Under the pieces are notes generated by a model. The model saw nothing but the letters and a program-made list of their open reading frames with translations. It made no database searches and was not told the DNA's origin. A stretch of DNA of 64,000 bases from Prado023 sp963777855 (GTDB taxonomy: Bacteria > Actinomycetota > Actinomycetes > S36-B12 > CAIYMF01), in assembly GCA_963777855.1 (NCBI GenBank), contig CAVZRW010000011.1, positions 186,001 through 250,000 on the forward strand, given 5' to 3'. Of this stretch, positions 1 through 9,889 are shown in pieces (within the stretch, counting starts at the first letter, position 1; the number at the start of each line of letters is the position of its first letter). A program made the translations under genes and the position numbers.

Positions 1-1230
1 CGTCAGCTGGTGACGGACGGCAGCGCCCGGGCGCTGCTGCGCTGGAGCGAGCGGTGGCGGGCCACCGCGCTGGCCCAGCCCTCCGTGCGCCCTCCGCGCG
101 ACGCGGAGCTGGCCTCCCAGCTGGCCGCGATGCGGGCCACCGCCCGCCAGCTGGAGCTCGCCCGGGAGCGGAACCTGCCCACGGCGGCCCTGGAGGAGGA
201 GCGCGCGCGGTGGGAGCGGGCGATCCGCAGCCGGCGGCTGCACGTGTCCGGGGCAGGCGAGCGGACTCGTCCAGTCGACGCGGGCGCCCTGCTCGACCAG
301 CTCGGCGAGAGCGCCTTCGTCGAACTCGTCGACGTGGACGGGATGCTGCACGCCGTCGTGCTGCGCGGTGGGCGGGTGCGCCGGTTCGAGGTCGGACCGA
401 TGGGGCCGGCCCTGCGTGCCTCGCAGCAGGCTCGGTTCGCGCTGCGCCAGGCGGCGCGCAGACGCCCCACGGATCTGACGGGGGTGGGGGCCCTCCTGCA
501 GTCGGTGCTGATGGGCCCGGTCGTCGCAGCGCTGGGGGAGGGGCCGGTGGTGATCTCGCCGCCCAGCCCACTGCACGCGACGCCGTGGGGGCTTGTCCCC
601 GCGCTCGCCGGGCGCCCGGTCAGCGTGATGCCCTCGGCGGCCATGTGGCTGCGCGCCCGGGCGGTGGCCACACCCAGCTCGGCCCGCATGGCGCTGATCG
701 CCGGGCCGGGTCTGCCCACGGGTGGCGCCGAGGTGGCGGCCCTGGCCGAGCAGAACCCGGATGCCGTGCTCCTGCGCGACGGGCGTGCCACGGTCGAGGA
801 CTGCCTGGCCGCCCTGGACGGCGCGTCGATCGGCCACATCGCCGCGCACGGTCGGCACCGGCCGGAGAGTCCGATGTTCTCCAGCCTCGACCTCGACGAC
901 GGACCGCTGACCGTCCACGACTTCGAGGACCTCGCCCGGCCCCCGTACCGCCTCGTGCTCTCAGCCTGCGACTCCGGCGTGATGGCGGCCGTGGGATCCA
1001 ACGAGCTGCTCGGCCTGGCTGCGGCGCTGCTCGGGCAGGGTGCGGCCGGTGTCGTGTGCAGCGTGACCGAGGTCAACGACGAGCAGACCGTCGCGCTCAT
1101 GCTCGACCTGCACGCCGGGCTGTCGCAGGGAGCCAGCCCGGCCGAGGTCCTGGGCCGGGCGCGGCAGGCGGCCCGCGGCGACGTTCTCCGCGAGGCGACG
1201 GCTGCGTCGTTCGTCGCCCTGGGGGTGTAG
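1..1230 (+). CDS. CHAT-domain protease-like protein (5' end outside window)
   Basis: The reading frame is open from base 1, so the protein very likely begins upstream; a GTG at 10 is the first internal start. The first 70 or so visible residues are charged and helical (probable end of a helical or TPR-like region). The C-terminal half is a caspase-like CHAT domain with the two expected catalytic elements: His in AAHGRH (codon 847-849) and Cys in LSACDSG (codon 967-969). CHAT proteins are cysteine peptidase-fold proteins, often regulated by repeats in the same chain and used in bacterial defence or cell-death circuits. The neighbours here (a CDF transporter and hypothetical genes) do not assign it to a known CHAT system. 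The domain call is firm; substrate and role are unknown. Confidence 0.82.
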   Translation, partial: RQLVTDGSARALLRWSERWRATALAQPSVRPPRDAELASQLAAMRATARQLELARERNLPTAALEEERARWERAIRSRRLHVSGAGERTRPVDAGALLDQLGESAFVELVDVDGMLHAVVLRGGRVRRFEVGPMGPALRASQQARFALRQAARRRPTDLTGVGALLQSVLMGPVVAALGEGPVVISPPSPLHATPWGLVPALAGRPVSVMPSAAMWLRARAVATPSSARMALIAGPGLPTGGAEVAALAEQNPDAVLLRDGRATVEDCLAALDGASIGHIAAHGRHRPESPMFSSLDLDDGPLTVHDFEDLARPPYRLVLSACDSGVMAAVGSNELLGLAAALLGQGAAGVVCSVTEVNDEQTVALMLDLHAGLSQGASPAEVLGRARQAARGDVLREATAASFVALGV

Positions 1231-1347
1231 CCGGCAGAAGCCGGCGCCTCTGTGGCAGGCTGCGTCCGCGCCGGGCAGGCACCTGCCCCGGCGTGATGCA
1301 GGGATGGGTCGAGGTGGCCGCCGGGCGCGGCCGGTGATGGGACGCTC

Positions 1348-2253
1348 ATGACTGATGCCGTGATCGAGCAACGGGTCCTGCGGCTGTCGATCGTGCTCTC
1401 GGCGGTCCTCGGCGGCTTCGCCGTGCTGCTCGGGCTGATCTCGGGCTCGATGTCGATCGTGTTCGACGGGCTGTTCTCCGTCATCGACGTCGCCATGGGC
1501 GTCCTTGGCCTGTGGATCGCCCGGCTGGTCACCCGCGAGGCCGATCGCACCTTCCAGTACGGCTACTGGCACATCGAGCCCATGAGCCTTGCGTTCTACG
1601 GTGGCATGCTCATGGTCCTGTGCGTGTACGCCTTCTTCGACGCCGTGGGCAGCTTGCTCGAGGGTGGTCGGACGGTGGACCTGGGCCCGGCCATCGCCTA
1701 CTCGCTGGTGATGACTGCGGCCTGCTTCGCCATGTACGCCTACGAGCGGCGTACCAACCGAGCAGCCAATTCCGAGTTCCTCCACCTGGATGCCCAGGGC
1801 TGGCTCATGTCGGCCCTGGCCACTGCCGCGCTGCTCGTGGCCTTCGTGTTCGCCTGGGGCCTCGGCTTCACGCAGTACGCCGATCTGGCGCCCTACGTCG
1901 ACCCGGGAGTGCTGGCGATCCTCAGTGTGGCGATGTTCCCGATCCCGATCCGGACCGTGCGCCGGGCCCTGTCGGAGATCCTGCTGATGACTCCCACCGA
2001 GCTGGACGCCGAGGTCCGTCAGGTGATGGACGGGATTGTGGCCCGCCACGGGTTCACCGGGTACACCAGCTACGCCGCCAAGGTCGGCCGGGGCGAGTTC
2101 ATCGAGATCCATGTCGTCGTCTCCCCGGACTGGCCGGTGGGCACGGTCGCAGATCTGGATGCTGTCCGCGACGAGGTCGCCGCCGCACTCGGAGCCCACC
2201 GCTCGGACTCCTGGTTGACGATCGACTTCACCGGCTCGCGGGAGTGGGCCTGA
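1348..2253 (+). CDS. Cation diffusion facilitator (CDF) family transporter
   Basis: A 301-residue integral membrane protein with about six hydrophobic helices and a soluble C-terminal domain of about 90 residues, the usual CDF layout (divalent metal/proton antiport across the cytoplasmic membrane). The second helix region has Asp40 and Asp47 in FDGLFSVID, and a later helix begins HLDAQGW (His146, Asp148). These positions resemble the CDF metal site but not the exact HxxxD pattern of zinc exporters, so the metal cannot be named. It starts at ATG 1348, about 115 bases after the CHAT gene on the same strand; the preceding Shine-Dalgarno sequence is weak. The family call is reliable, the substrate is not. 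Confidence 0.83.
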   Translation: MTDAVIEQRVLRLSIVLSAVLGGFAVLLGLISGSMSIVFDGLFSVIDVAMGVLGLWIARLVTREADRTFQYGYWHIEPMSLAFYGGMLMVLCVYAFFDAVGSLLEGGRTVDLGPAIAYSLVMTAACFAMYAYERRTNRAANSEFLHLDAQGWLMSALATAALLVAFVFAWGLGFTQYADLAPYVDPGVLAILSVAMFPIPIRTVRRALSEILLMTPTELDAEVRQVMDGIVARHGFTGYTSYAAKVGRGEFIEIHVVVSPDWPVGTVADLDAVRDEVAAALGAHRSDSWLTIDFTGSREWA

Positions 2254-2430
2254 TCGACTGCGGGGCCCGTGACCGGGGCAGCACAGCGGCGGAGGGGCAG
2301 CCGAGGTGGTGGCGCCGGCCCCCGGGGCCGCCGCCTCGACGACGTGGCCTGCACTCCCGGAGACCTGGTGTATCAATCACCCCCTGTCCGGCCTCTGTAG
2401 GGGTGGCTGGCGAACGTCGGCCACCACCGC

Positions 2431-2449
2431 GCCGGACGTTGCGTCCGGC
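2431..2449. repeat. Small inverted repeat ahead of the 85-aa gene
   Basis: Arms gccggac (2431-2437) and gtccggc (2443-2449) are separated by five bases. A second imperfect hairpin (gtggc/gccac, about 2402-2424) lies just before it. Both fall in the 5' leader of the gene starting at 2468, so they could be an attenuator or mRNA-stability structure. There is no U-tract, so a simple terminator is less likely. Confidence 0.35.
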
Positions 2450-2467
2450 CCACAGAGAGGGGGCATC

Positions 2468-2725
2468 ATGCCCGAGCGACTTTCCCATGACGCGATCGCC
2501 GAACGGTTCCTCGAGTCCGGTTCCGTGAACTTCGAGGCCGTCGGCACCTTCATGTCGAAGTACGGCCCCGAGCTCGTCGCGCGCGACGACGGCCTGCACG
2601 GCGTCATCTACGGTCGGTTCAACACCCTGGCCTGCTTCCTGCGCGCCGACGACCTGCGCGGGGTGTTCGGTGGCCTGCGCGGCGTGGCAGGGCTGGCCGA
2701 GGCCGTGGACCTGCAGGAGCGGTAG
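2468..2725 (+). CDS. Uncharacterised 85-aa protein
   Basis: I do not recognise this protein. It starts at ATG 2468 after the purine-rich leader agagaggggg, a good Shine-Dalgarno context, and this start is preferred over a longer in-frame ATG at 2306 whose extra residues look non-coding. The 85 residues are soluble and mixed alpha/beta in character (FNTLACFLRADDLRGVFGGLRG near the C-terminus), with no signal peptide or membrane segment. Its stop is two bases before the GTG of the next gene, so the two are almost certainly co-transcribed and perhaps translationally coupled. Confidence 0.6.
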   Translation: MPERLSHDAIAERFLESGSVNFEAVGTFMSKYGPELVARDDGLHGVIYGRFNTLACFLRADDLRGVFGGLRGVAGLAEAVDLQER

Positions 2726-2727
2726 CC

Positions 2728-4035
2728 GTGCTCCGCAGTGATCGGATGCCAATTCCGGCACAGGCGGGCCAGGTCGCGGCAGTCGTCGCGGCCTGGCCGG
2801 CCGCGGACCTGGAGCGACGCGTCCTACGGGCGGTTCAGTTCGCGTCGGTCGCCGTCGCCGACTTCGGAGAGACCGGGTACGCCGACCCGGTCCGACCCGC
2901 TCTCGGGTTCGGCCCCGAGAAGGTGGTGGCGGAGGCCGCGATGCTGGCCTACGTGGCGCACGGGGTCGGGTCAACCGCGGTGCGCGACGCCGTCGACGCG
3001 CTGGCCCGGCAGATCGAACCGCTGGTGCGCTCCCCGCAGGCGCTGGCCGGCATGGCGCGCAATCCCGACCAGGTGTTCCGACGCGCAGTGCCGCACGTGC
3101 TGCTCACCGCGCTGGGTCTGCCCGACGACGCCTTCGATGAGGTCGCCGCCGAGCTGTGCGATCGCGTGCTGGCCCATGCGATCGACCAGCCGCCGACCGT
3201 CATGGCCGAGCGCCGCTGGATCACCCGCCTCTGGTGCCGGCCGCTGCCCGTGCTGCCTGACCCCCGCACCGGCACCGTGCTGACCCGCCCCTTCGACCTC
3301 CTCGGCGGCTCACGCGAGGATCCCTACGGGCTGACCCACCTGCTGTTCTACGTGACCGACTTCGGTCGATGGCCCGAGCCCGGCGCCTGGCGCCCGCATG
3401 ATGCGATCCTGGCCGACGTCGAGGCCCTGGTCCTGCGCTACCTCGACCACGGCGACTACGACCTCGTCGGCGAGCTGCTGATGGCCTGGCCACAGCTGCG
3501 CGAGGCCTGGTCGCCGGCCGCGGTGTTCGCCTTCAGGGTGCTGGCATGTGTCGAGGATGCGGTCGGCGTGCTGCCCTGCGGAAACGTGGACCCGGACCGG
3601 CTGGCGAGGTTGGCGGGCGCGCAGCGCAGGCGCTACGCCCGCGCGGCCTCCTACCACACGGCCCTGGTGATGGGGTTCGTGTGTGCGGTGGGGCTTCGCG
3701 AGGGGGGCGCGCCCCCCACGGCGATCGTCGGGCCGCAGTACCCGGAGGGGGCGTGGCGCACGTTCCGGGACGCACTCGACGGGCACCCGGGCGATTGGCT
3801 GCCCGTCTTCGACAGCTGCTCGGAGGTCGAGAAGCGCGCGCTGGCACCGATGCTGTGCGGCCTGGTGATCACGAAGGCGCTGCGTTGCTCGGACTACGCG
3901 GCGGCGCACGCCGCACTGGAGGCTGCCCAGCGGTTCGGACTGCCGACCCATCCCCTGCAGACGGCGGCTCACGATCTCCTGGGAGCCCTGGGCGCTGCCG
4001 CGCAGGTGGGGGCGATGTACGAGCGGAGGCCGTGA
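2728..4035 (+). CDS. Uncharacterised 435-aa protein, partner of the 85-aa gene
   Basis: A 435-residue, mostly helical soluble protein with no signal peptide and no recognisable catalytic motif, starting at GTG 2728 directly after the stop of the small upstream gene. A conspicuous segment in the middle, THLLFYVTDFGRWPEPG, is followed by helical repeats rich in Ala, Leu and Arg (for example LALVITKAL-like and AAHAALEAAQRFG stretches). The THLLFYVTDFG phrase reminds me of the DUF6895 group of actinobacterial proteins, but this is from memory and untested. Codon use matches its neighbours, so it is a real gene. Function unknown. Confidence 0.65.
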   Translation: MLRSDRMPIPAQAGQVAAVVAAWPAADLERRVLRAVQFASVAVADFGETGYADPVRPALGFGPEKVVAEAAMLAYVAHGVGSTAVRDAVDALARQIEPLVRSPQALAGMARNPDQVFRRAVPHVLLTALGLPDDAFDEVAAELCDRVLAHAIDQPPTVMAERRWITRLWCRPLPVLPDPRTGTVLTRPFDLLGGSREDPYGLTHLLFYVTDFGRWPEPGAWRPHDAILADVEALVLRYLDHGDYDLVGELLMAWPQLREAWSPAAVFAFRVLACVEDAVGVLPCGNVDPDRLARLAGAQRRRYARAASYHTALVMGFVCAVGLREGGAPPTAIVGPQYPEGAWRTFRDALDGHPGDWLPVFDSCSEVEKRALAPMLCGLVITKALRCSDYAAAHAALEAAQRFGLPTHPLQTAAHDLLGALGAAAQVGAMYERRP

Positions 4036-4055
4036 GCAGCGCGCGGAGTCGTGCC

Positions 4056-4736
4056 TCAGGCGCCTGCGCCGCGCGGAGCATCGGAGGACGACTGCCGGTG
4101 GGCCGTGGGCAAGCCGTCGGCGAAGGCCCGGAATCTCGTGGTCGTCATCGTCTGCCCGAACAGGTAGCGGAACCGGGCCAGCGCGAACGCGTGTGCGTCC
4201 TCAGCCGAGACTCCCTCGAAGGACTGTGAGGCGCACGCATCCTCGAGGATGACCACCTTGAGGCCCGCCATGCTGAGGTCATCAGATGTGGTTCCCACGC
4301 AGATCGGGGTGGTCAGCCCTCCCATGACCACGGTGTCCCACCGGTGCTCGGCGAGGATCTCGAGCAGATTCCCAGCCGCGACCGCCGAGAACCCTGTCTT
4401 GCGCATCACGAGATCCTCCTGATGGACCAGCCCCGGGTAGAACTCCGCGTTCTCTCGCCCCGACATCAGCGGATGGTGCGCGACGACGTCCTCGAGCGGC
4501 TCGCCATCGGCTCCCGGGTAGTCGCTCGGGTAGTAGACCTCCCGGCACATGATCACCCGGCCCCCAGCACGGCGCCAGCTCGCCGCAGCATCGCGGAACC
4601 TCGCCACCGCCGCCGGCGCGTCCGGGGTGTGCTCCCAGGCGCCGTCGCCGAACCCCAGCTGGTAATCGACCCCCAGCATGACCGTGTGACCCGGGTCAAG
4701 ATCGTAGGGCTCGTCGACTCGTGGGTTGCTACCCAT
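4056..4736 (-). CDS. Isochorismatase-family cysteine hydrolase
   Basis: A 226-residue cytoplasmic hydrolase of the isochorismatase-like fold. The catalytic triad is visible: Asp24 in VDYQLGF, Lys113 in MRKTGFS and Cys146 in LTTPICVGTT, with the Gly-Gly-Leu-Thr stretch just before the Cys that forms the usual cis-peptide turn. Members hydrolyse amides or vinyl ethers (nicotinamide, ureido compounds, isochorismate); the substrate cannot be chosen from sequence. The ATG at 4736 was preferred over one at 4775 because a strong AGGAGG lies 5-10 bases upstream of it on the minus strand. It is monocistronic, with a repeat-rich gap upstream. Confidence 0.85.
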   Translation of the reverse strand: MGSNPRVDEPYDLDPGHTVMLGVDYQLGFGDGAWEHTPDAPAAVARFRDAAASWRRAGGRVIMCREVYYPSDYPGADGEPLEDVVAHHPLMSGRENAEFYPGLVHQEDLVMRKTGFSAVAAGNLLEILAEHRWDTVVMGGLTTPICVGTTSDDLSMAGLKVVILEDACASQSFEGVSAEDAHAFALARFRYLFGQTMTTTRFRAFADGLPTAHRQSSSDAPRGAGA

Positions 4737-4855
4737 CGTCGCCTCCTGGGCAATCGGCGTGGGCCGACCCACCAAGGCAATCTAGCTCTGCGCGGTCAGG
4801 GTGTCCCCACATCCGGAGACTCCGCCATCCGGCTCCGCCGATGGACACTCGGGGG

Positions 4856-4904
4856 TGGCGAGGGCTCGGCCAAGACTCCACCCGCTGGCGAGGCTCGGCG
4901 AAGA
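4856..4904. repeat. Direct repeat of about 20 bp, period 30
   Basis: tggcgagggctcggccaaga at 4856-4875 is repeated as tggcgaggctcggcgaaga at 4886-4904. It lies in the gap between the cysteine hydrolase and the lipase, immediately beside the palindromic element at 4903-4950. Confidence 0.55.
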
Positions 4905-4950
4905 TCCGTGGGGGTTGGCCGAACTCTAGTTGGTGCAACCACCACGGATC
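4903..4950. repeat. Imperfect palindromic intergenic element, copy 1
   Basis: The left arm gatccgtgggggttg (4903-4917) and the right arm caaccaccacggatc (4936-4950) pair at 14 of 15 positions around an 18-base loop containing ctag. A closely related element sits at 37419-37474 with the same arm consensus and also ctag in the loop. A repeated extragenic palindrome (REP-like) or a non-autonomous mobile element are the main possibilities; a bidirectional terminator is less likely because there is no T-tract. Confidence 0.6.
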
Positions 4951-4952
4951 AC

Positions 4953-5001
4953 GGGGAGGCGGGGAGGCGGGAGCGGGAGGCGGGGAGGCGGGAGGCGGGG
5001 A
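4953..5001. repeat. G-tract array (ggggaggc units), potential G-quadruplex
   Basis: Seven runs of three or four G are separated by aggc or agc loops. The motif meets the usual G3+N1-7 pattern for quadruplex DNA on the plus strand. It lies just downstream of the lipase stop and upstream of the cysteine hydrolase promoter region. Confidence 0.55.
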
Positions 5002-5033
5002 GTCACGTCCGCATCTCTCGCTGAGTCCGCTCG

Positions 5034-6134
5034 TCAGTCGCCCGTGGGGAAGGCCGGGTACCCGCCGAACTCGCTGGCGCATCCCTCGGGTGCCAGCCAG
5101 TCGACGTAGTTGAGCGGCAGGTGGTCGTCGATCGAGTAGAGGAACGGCGCGCGTCGCAGGACCGGCAGCCGACTGGCCACGAACTGGACCACGGAGATCG
5201 GGATCGCGGCGAACGGCGCCTGCCGTACGGACCGCGCGGACCGGGCGACCCCACCGTCGCGGGCCACCTCGTACTGGGCGCCGAAGTGCCGGTAGTCGCC
5301 CAACCCGAGGGGCGGCAGTGGCGGGACCACGTCGCGCCGGTAGACGTAGCGCAGGAACCGACGTGCCTGCTGGCTGCTCTCCAGCTCCCCGGCCAGGCCG
5401 CGCCCGCCGATCATGGGCTGCCCGAACCCGTACACCGACTTCAGGTGCCTGCCGAGCGCGCGGTAGGAGGGGTCGTTGAGCAGGAGGACCGCCTGCAGCG
5501 AGGCCATGGCCGCCCCGAGGCTGTGGCCGGTCAGGTGCAGGGCTGCCATGGGCGCGGCGACGGGGGAGCCGTCGATGATCGACAGGCCGCGGCGGGCTCG
5601 CTCCAGGCCCTCGATCAGGGGGGAGCGGATGGAGCGCACGTTGCGGTAGAAGCCGGGGTGCACCGGATAGTCCGTGCCGCCCACCCTCACGGTCACCGTG
5701 CCGTTGTGCAGGTCCGCGTCGGTCATCCAGTTGGCCACGTCGAAGGGGCGGGTGCCCCGGTAGGCCAGCACGACGACACGGCCGTCCTGGCTCTGGACGA
5801 GGAACCCGGCCGCGACGATGAAAGCGGCGTCGATGCGTTCCTCGACCATGAGCACCCGACTGCTCGGCAGGCCCAGCCGGGTCACCATCCCGGCCAGGGT
5901 GCTCGGGATGCCCCCGAGGCCGACGACGTCGGCATAGGCGTAGGCCGAGATGACGGCCAGGGCGTGGGCGACGCTCGGGTCGGCCTCGCCGCTCGCGCCC
6001 GGGTCGTGATCCAGCAGCCGGCCGTGCAGGTCCGGGTGGACCGGGAACCGGTCTTCCTCCACGGCGCGGGAGCGCGCGGGCTTCAAGGGACGCAGATCCT
6101 CGAACGAGGGCCCGACGGCAGTCGCGATGAACAA
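5034..6134 (-). CDS. Class 3 lipase family protein
   Basis: A 366-residue alpha/beta hydrolase of the lipase class 3 type. The nucleophile elbow GHSLG is at residues 203-207 (Ser205), preceded by the family-typical YRGTRPFDVANWMTD oxyanion/lid region at about 125-139. Candidate acid and His residues are in the YRRDVVPPLPPLG stretch and in DDHLPLNYVDWL near the C-terminus. There is no signal peptide, so an intracellular acylglycerol hydrolase is most likely. The start is TTG at 6134, chosen because TGAGG lies about eight bases upstream and the protein has no better Met. The promoter side faces the M28 peptidase gene divergently. Confidence 0.85.
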   Translation of the reverse strand: MFIATAVGPSFEDLRPLKPARSRAVEEDRFPVHPDLHGRLLDHDPGASGEADPSVAHALAVISAYAYADVVGLGGIPSTLAGMVTRLGLPSSRVLMVEERIDAAFIVAAGFLVQSQDGRVVVLAYRGTRPFDVANWMTDADLHNGTVTVRVGGTDYPVHPGFYRNVRSIRSPLIEGLERARRGLSIIDGSPVAAPMAALHLTGHSLGAAMASLQAVLLLNDPSYRALGRHLKSVYGFGQPMIGGRGLAGELESSQQARRFLRYVYRRDVVPPLPPLGLGDYRHFGAQYEVARDGGVARSARSVRQAPFAAIPISVVQFVASRLPVLRRAPFLYSIDDHLPLNYVDWLAPEGCASEFGGYPAFPTGD

Positions 6135-6312
6135 TGCGGAACCTCACAGGCTGCGGCGCGGCGGACGGGCCCCGACCCTACAGGCGGCCTCGCGAAGCCC
6201 GGGGGCCGGGCGCACGCGATTCCCGGGAAGCCGCGGTGCGCCCAGCCGGGCCCCGGGCGGGCACGTCGGCGGTGGGCGGGTGCGGGGCCTCGCGAGCGCC
6301 TACGCTGCGTGG

Positions 6313-7776
6313 GTGAGCAGGCGCCCGGCACGTGGTGCACGCCCCCGGCGGCGACCACCCGCCCCGCTGGGAGCCCTCGTGGCGGCTGCCGGGGCGTTGC
6401 TCCTTCTTGCCTGCACCGGTCCCGCGCAGCCCGCCCCGCCCACCGCTGGCCCACCGGACGTACGGGTGGTCGCCGCGTCGATCACGGAGGAGGGCCTGCG
6501 GGCCCGTCTCGATGAGCTGGGCGGGGCCACGGCCAGCTCCGACCGGTACCGGTCGGTCGGCAGCCCGGGCTATGCGGCCGCCGCAGCCCTGGTGGAGCGG
6601 CAGCTGGCTGCCGCCGGTTGGGTCGTGGACTCCGACACCCATGACGGACTGGCCTTCAGCGACGGGGGCGGCTCGTCCCTCGAGGTCGGTGATCGGGCCT
6701 TTGGCGTCGATGACCTGCGGCCCCTCATCTTCGCCCCGCCGGGCGACGTGTCCGGACCAGTCGTCTCGCTCGTGGATAGCGGCACCCCGGCGACGGCGGC
6801 CGGCTGCCGCGCCGATGACTACGGCAGCCTCCCCGCGGGCGCACTCGTGCTGGTCGGCCCCGGTGGCTGCCTTCGCCGCGACCAGGTCCTCGCAGCGCAG
6901 CGAGCCGGAGCGGCTGGATTCGTGGCGGTCCACCCGGACGCCGAGCCCGGCGTCGTCCTGAGACCGACGCTGCTCGATCCGCAGGGCCTGACGATCCCGG
7001 CCGTGTCCGTCTCCCCGGAGGCCGCGCGGGCCCTCGGCTCCGCCGCGACACACAGGTCCATCGCGCACCTGGTGACCGACGCCCGCAGTGAATCGGCCCC
7101 GACGCGCACGGTGCTCGCCGAGCTCCCGGGGAGCCTGGACGGGCGGGTCGTCATGCTCGGGGCGCACCTGGACTCGGTGATCGACGGACCCGGGATCAAC
7201 GACAACGCCTCCGGTGTCGCAGCGCTGCTGGAGATCGCCCGGGCGCTGCGCGGCACGCGACCCGCGGCCACCGTGCGGCTCGCGTTCTGGAGCGGGGAGG
7301 AACTCGGGCTCCACGGCTCCCTGCGCTATGTCGACTCGCTGTCGCAGGAGCAGCGGGAGGCCCTCGTGGTCTACGCCAACGTCGACATGATCGCCTCACC
7401 CAACGGGTTCGCCGGCGTCTACGACGAGCCCGGTGCGGCCGCCGGCTCGTCGCGGGCCACGCAGCTGCTCAGCGCTGCCGTGACCCGCAACGGCGGGGCG
7501 CCTGTGCCCGTGGACCTCCACAGCGGCTCGGACCACTATGGGTTCGTGCAGGCCGGGGTGCCCACCGCCGGAGTCTTCTCGGGGTACTCGGAGCCCGTCA
7601 CCGTGGAGCAGGCCGCCGCCTCCGGGTCGTCGGCCGGTCGACCGGCCGACGCGTGCTACCACCAGCCGTGCGACGACCGGTCGAACATCGATCTGGGGCT
7701 CGCGCGTGCCCTGGCCGCAGGGCTGGCCGACTTCACCGTCGAGGTGGCGAACAACCCGGAGTTGCTGACCCGCTGA
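6313..7776 (+). CDS. M28-family zinc aminopeptidase, lipoprotein
   Basis: A 487-residue peptidase. The GTG at 6313 gives an Arg-rich n-region, a hydrophobic stretch (ALVAAAGALLLLACTG) and a lipobox ending in Cys, so the enzyme is exported and anchored on the outer face of the membrane. A PA-like insert occupies roughly residues 140-250, as in many M28 enzymes. The zinc ligands and catalytic residues are all present: His285 and Asp297 (GAHLDS, NDNASG), Glu329-Glu330 (SGEELG), Asp358 (NVDMI) and His408 (GSDHYGF). Likely role: release of N-terminal amino acids from extracellular peptides. A longer frame starting at 6127 overlaps the lipase gene and is rejected. Confidence 0.87.
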   Translation: MSRRPARGARPRRRPPAPLGALVAAAGALLLLACTGPAQPAPPTAGPPDVRVVAASITEEGLRARLDELGGATASSDRYRSVGSPGYAAAAALVERQLAAAGWVVDSDTHDGLAFSDGGGSSLEVGDRAFGVDDLRPLIFAPPGDVSGPVVSLVDSGTPATAAGCRADDYGSLPAGALVLVGPGGCLRRDQVLAAQRAGAAGFVAVHPDAEPGVVLRPTLLDPQGLTIPAVSVSPEAARALGSAATHRSIAHLVTDARSESAPTRTVLAELPGSLDGRVVMLGAHLDSVIDGPGINDNASGVAALLEIARALRGTRPAATVRLAFWSGEELGLHGSLRYVDSLSQEQREALVVYANVDMIASPNGFAGVYDEPGAAAGSSRATQLLSAAVTRNGGAPVPVDLHSGSDHYGFVQAGVPTAGVFSGYSEPVTVEQAAASGSSAGRPADACYHQPCDDRSNIDLGLARALAAGLADFTVEVANNPELLTR

Positions 7777-7897
7777 CGCGATCGTGGATCCGGCGGCACC
7801 GCCCCAGCGAGGGTCCGGGCGCCAGAACGCACCCGGAGCCCCCAGGCCCCGCGATTCGCAGGCATCGGCTGTCAGGCCCGTCAGGGACAATGCCCCC

Positions 7898-9818
<1,921 letters not shown>

Positions 9819-9889
9819 CCCCGGGCCGGCCCTGAGGCGGCCTGCGCGGGCCGCCCCTCGAGTGGGGCCGGCCTGTACCGTGGCAGAGC

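Noticed and set aside
961..2376. Long minus-strand frame across the CHAT and CDF genes
   Set aside because: Antisense to two genes with recognisable motifs; its own composition has no domain.
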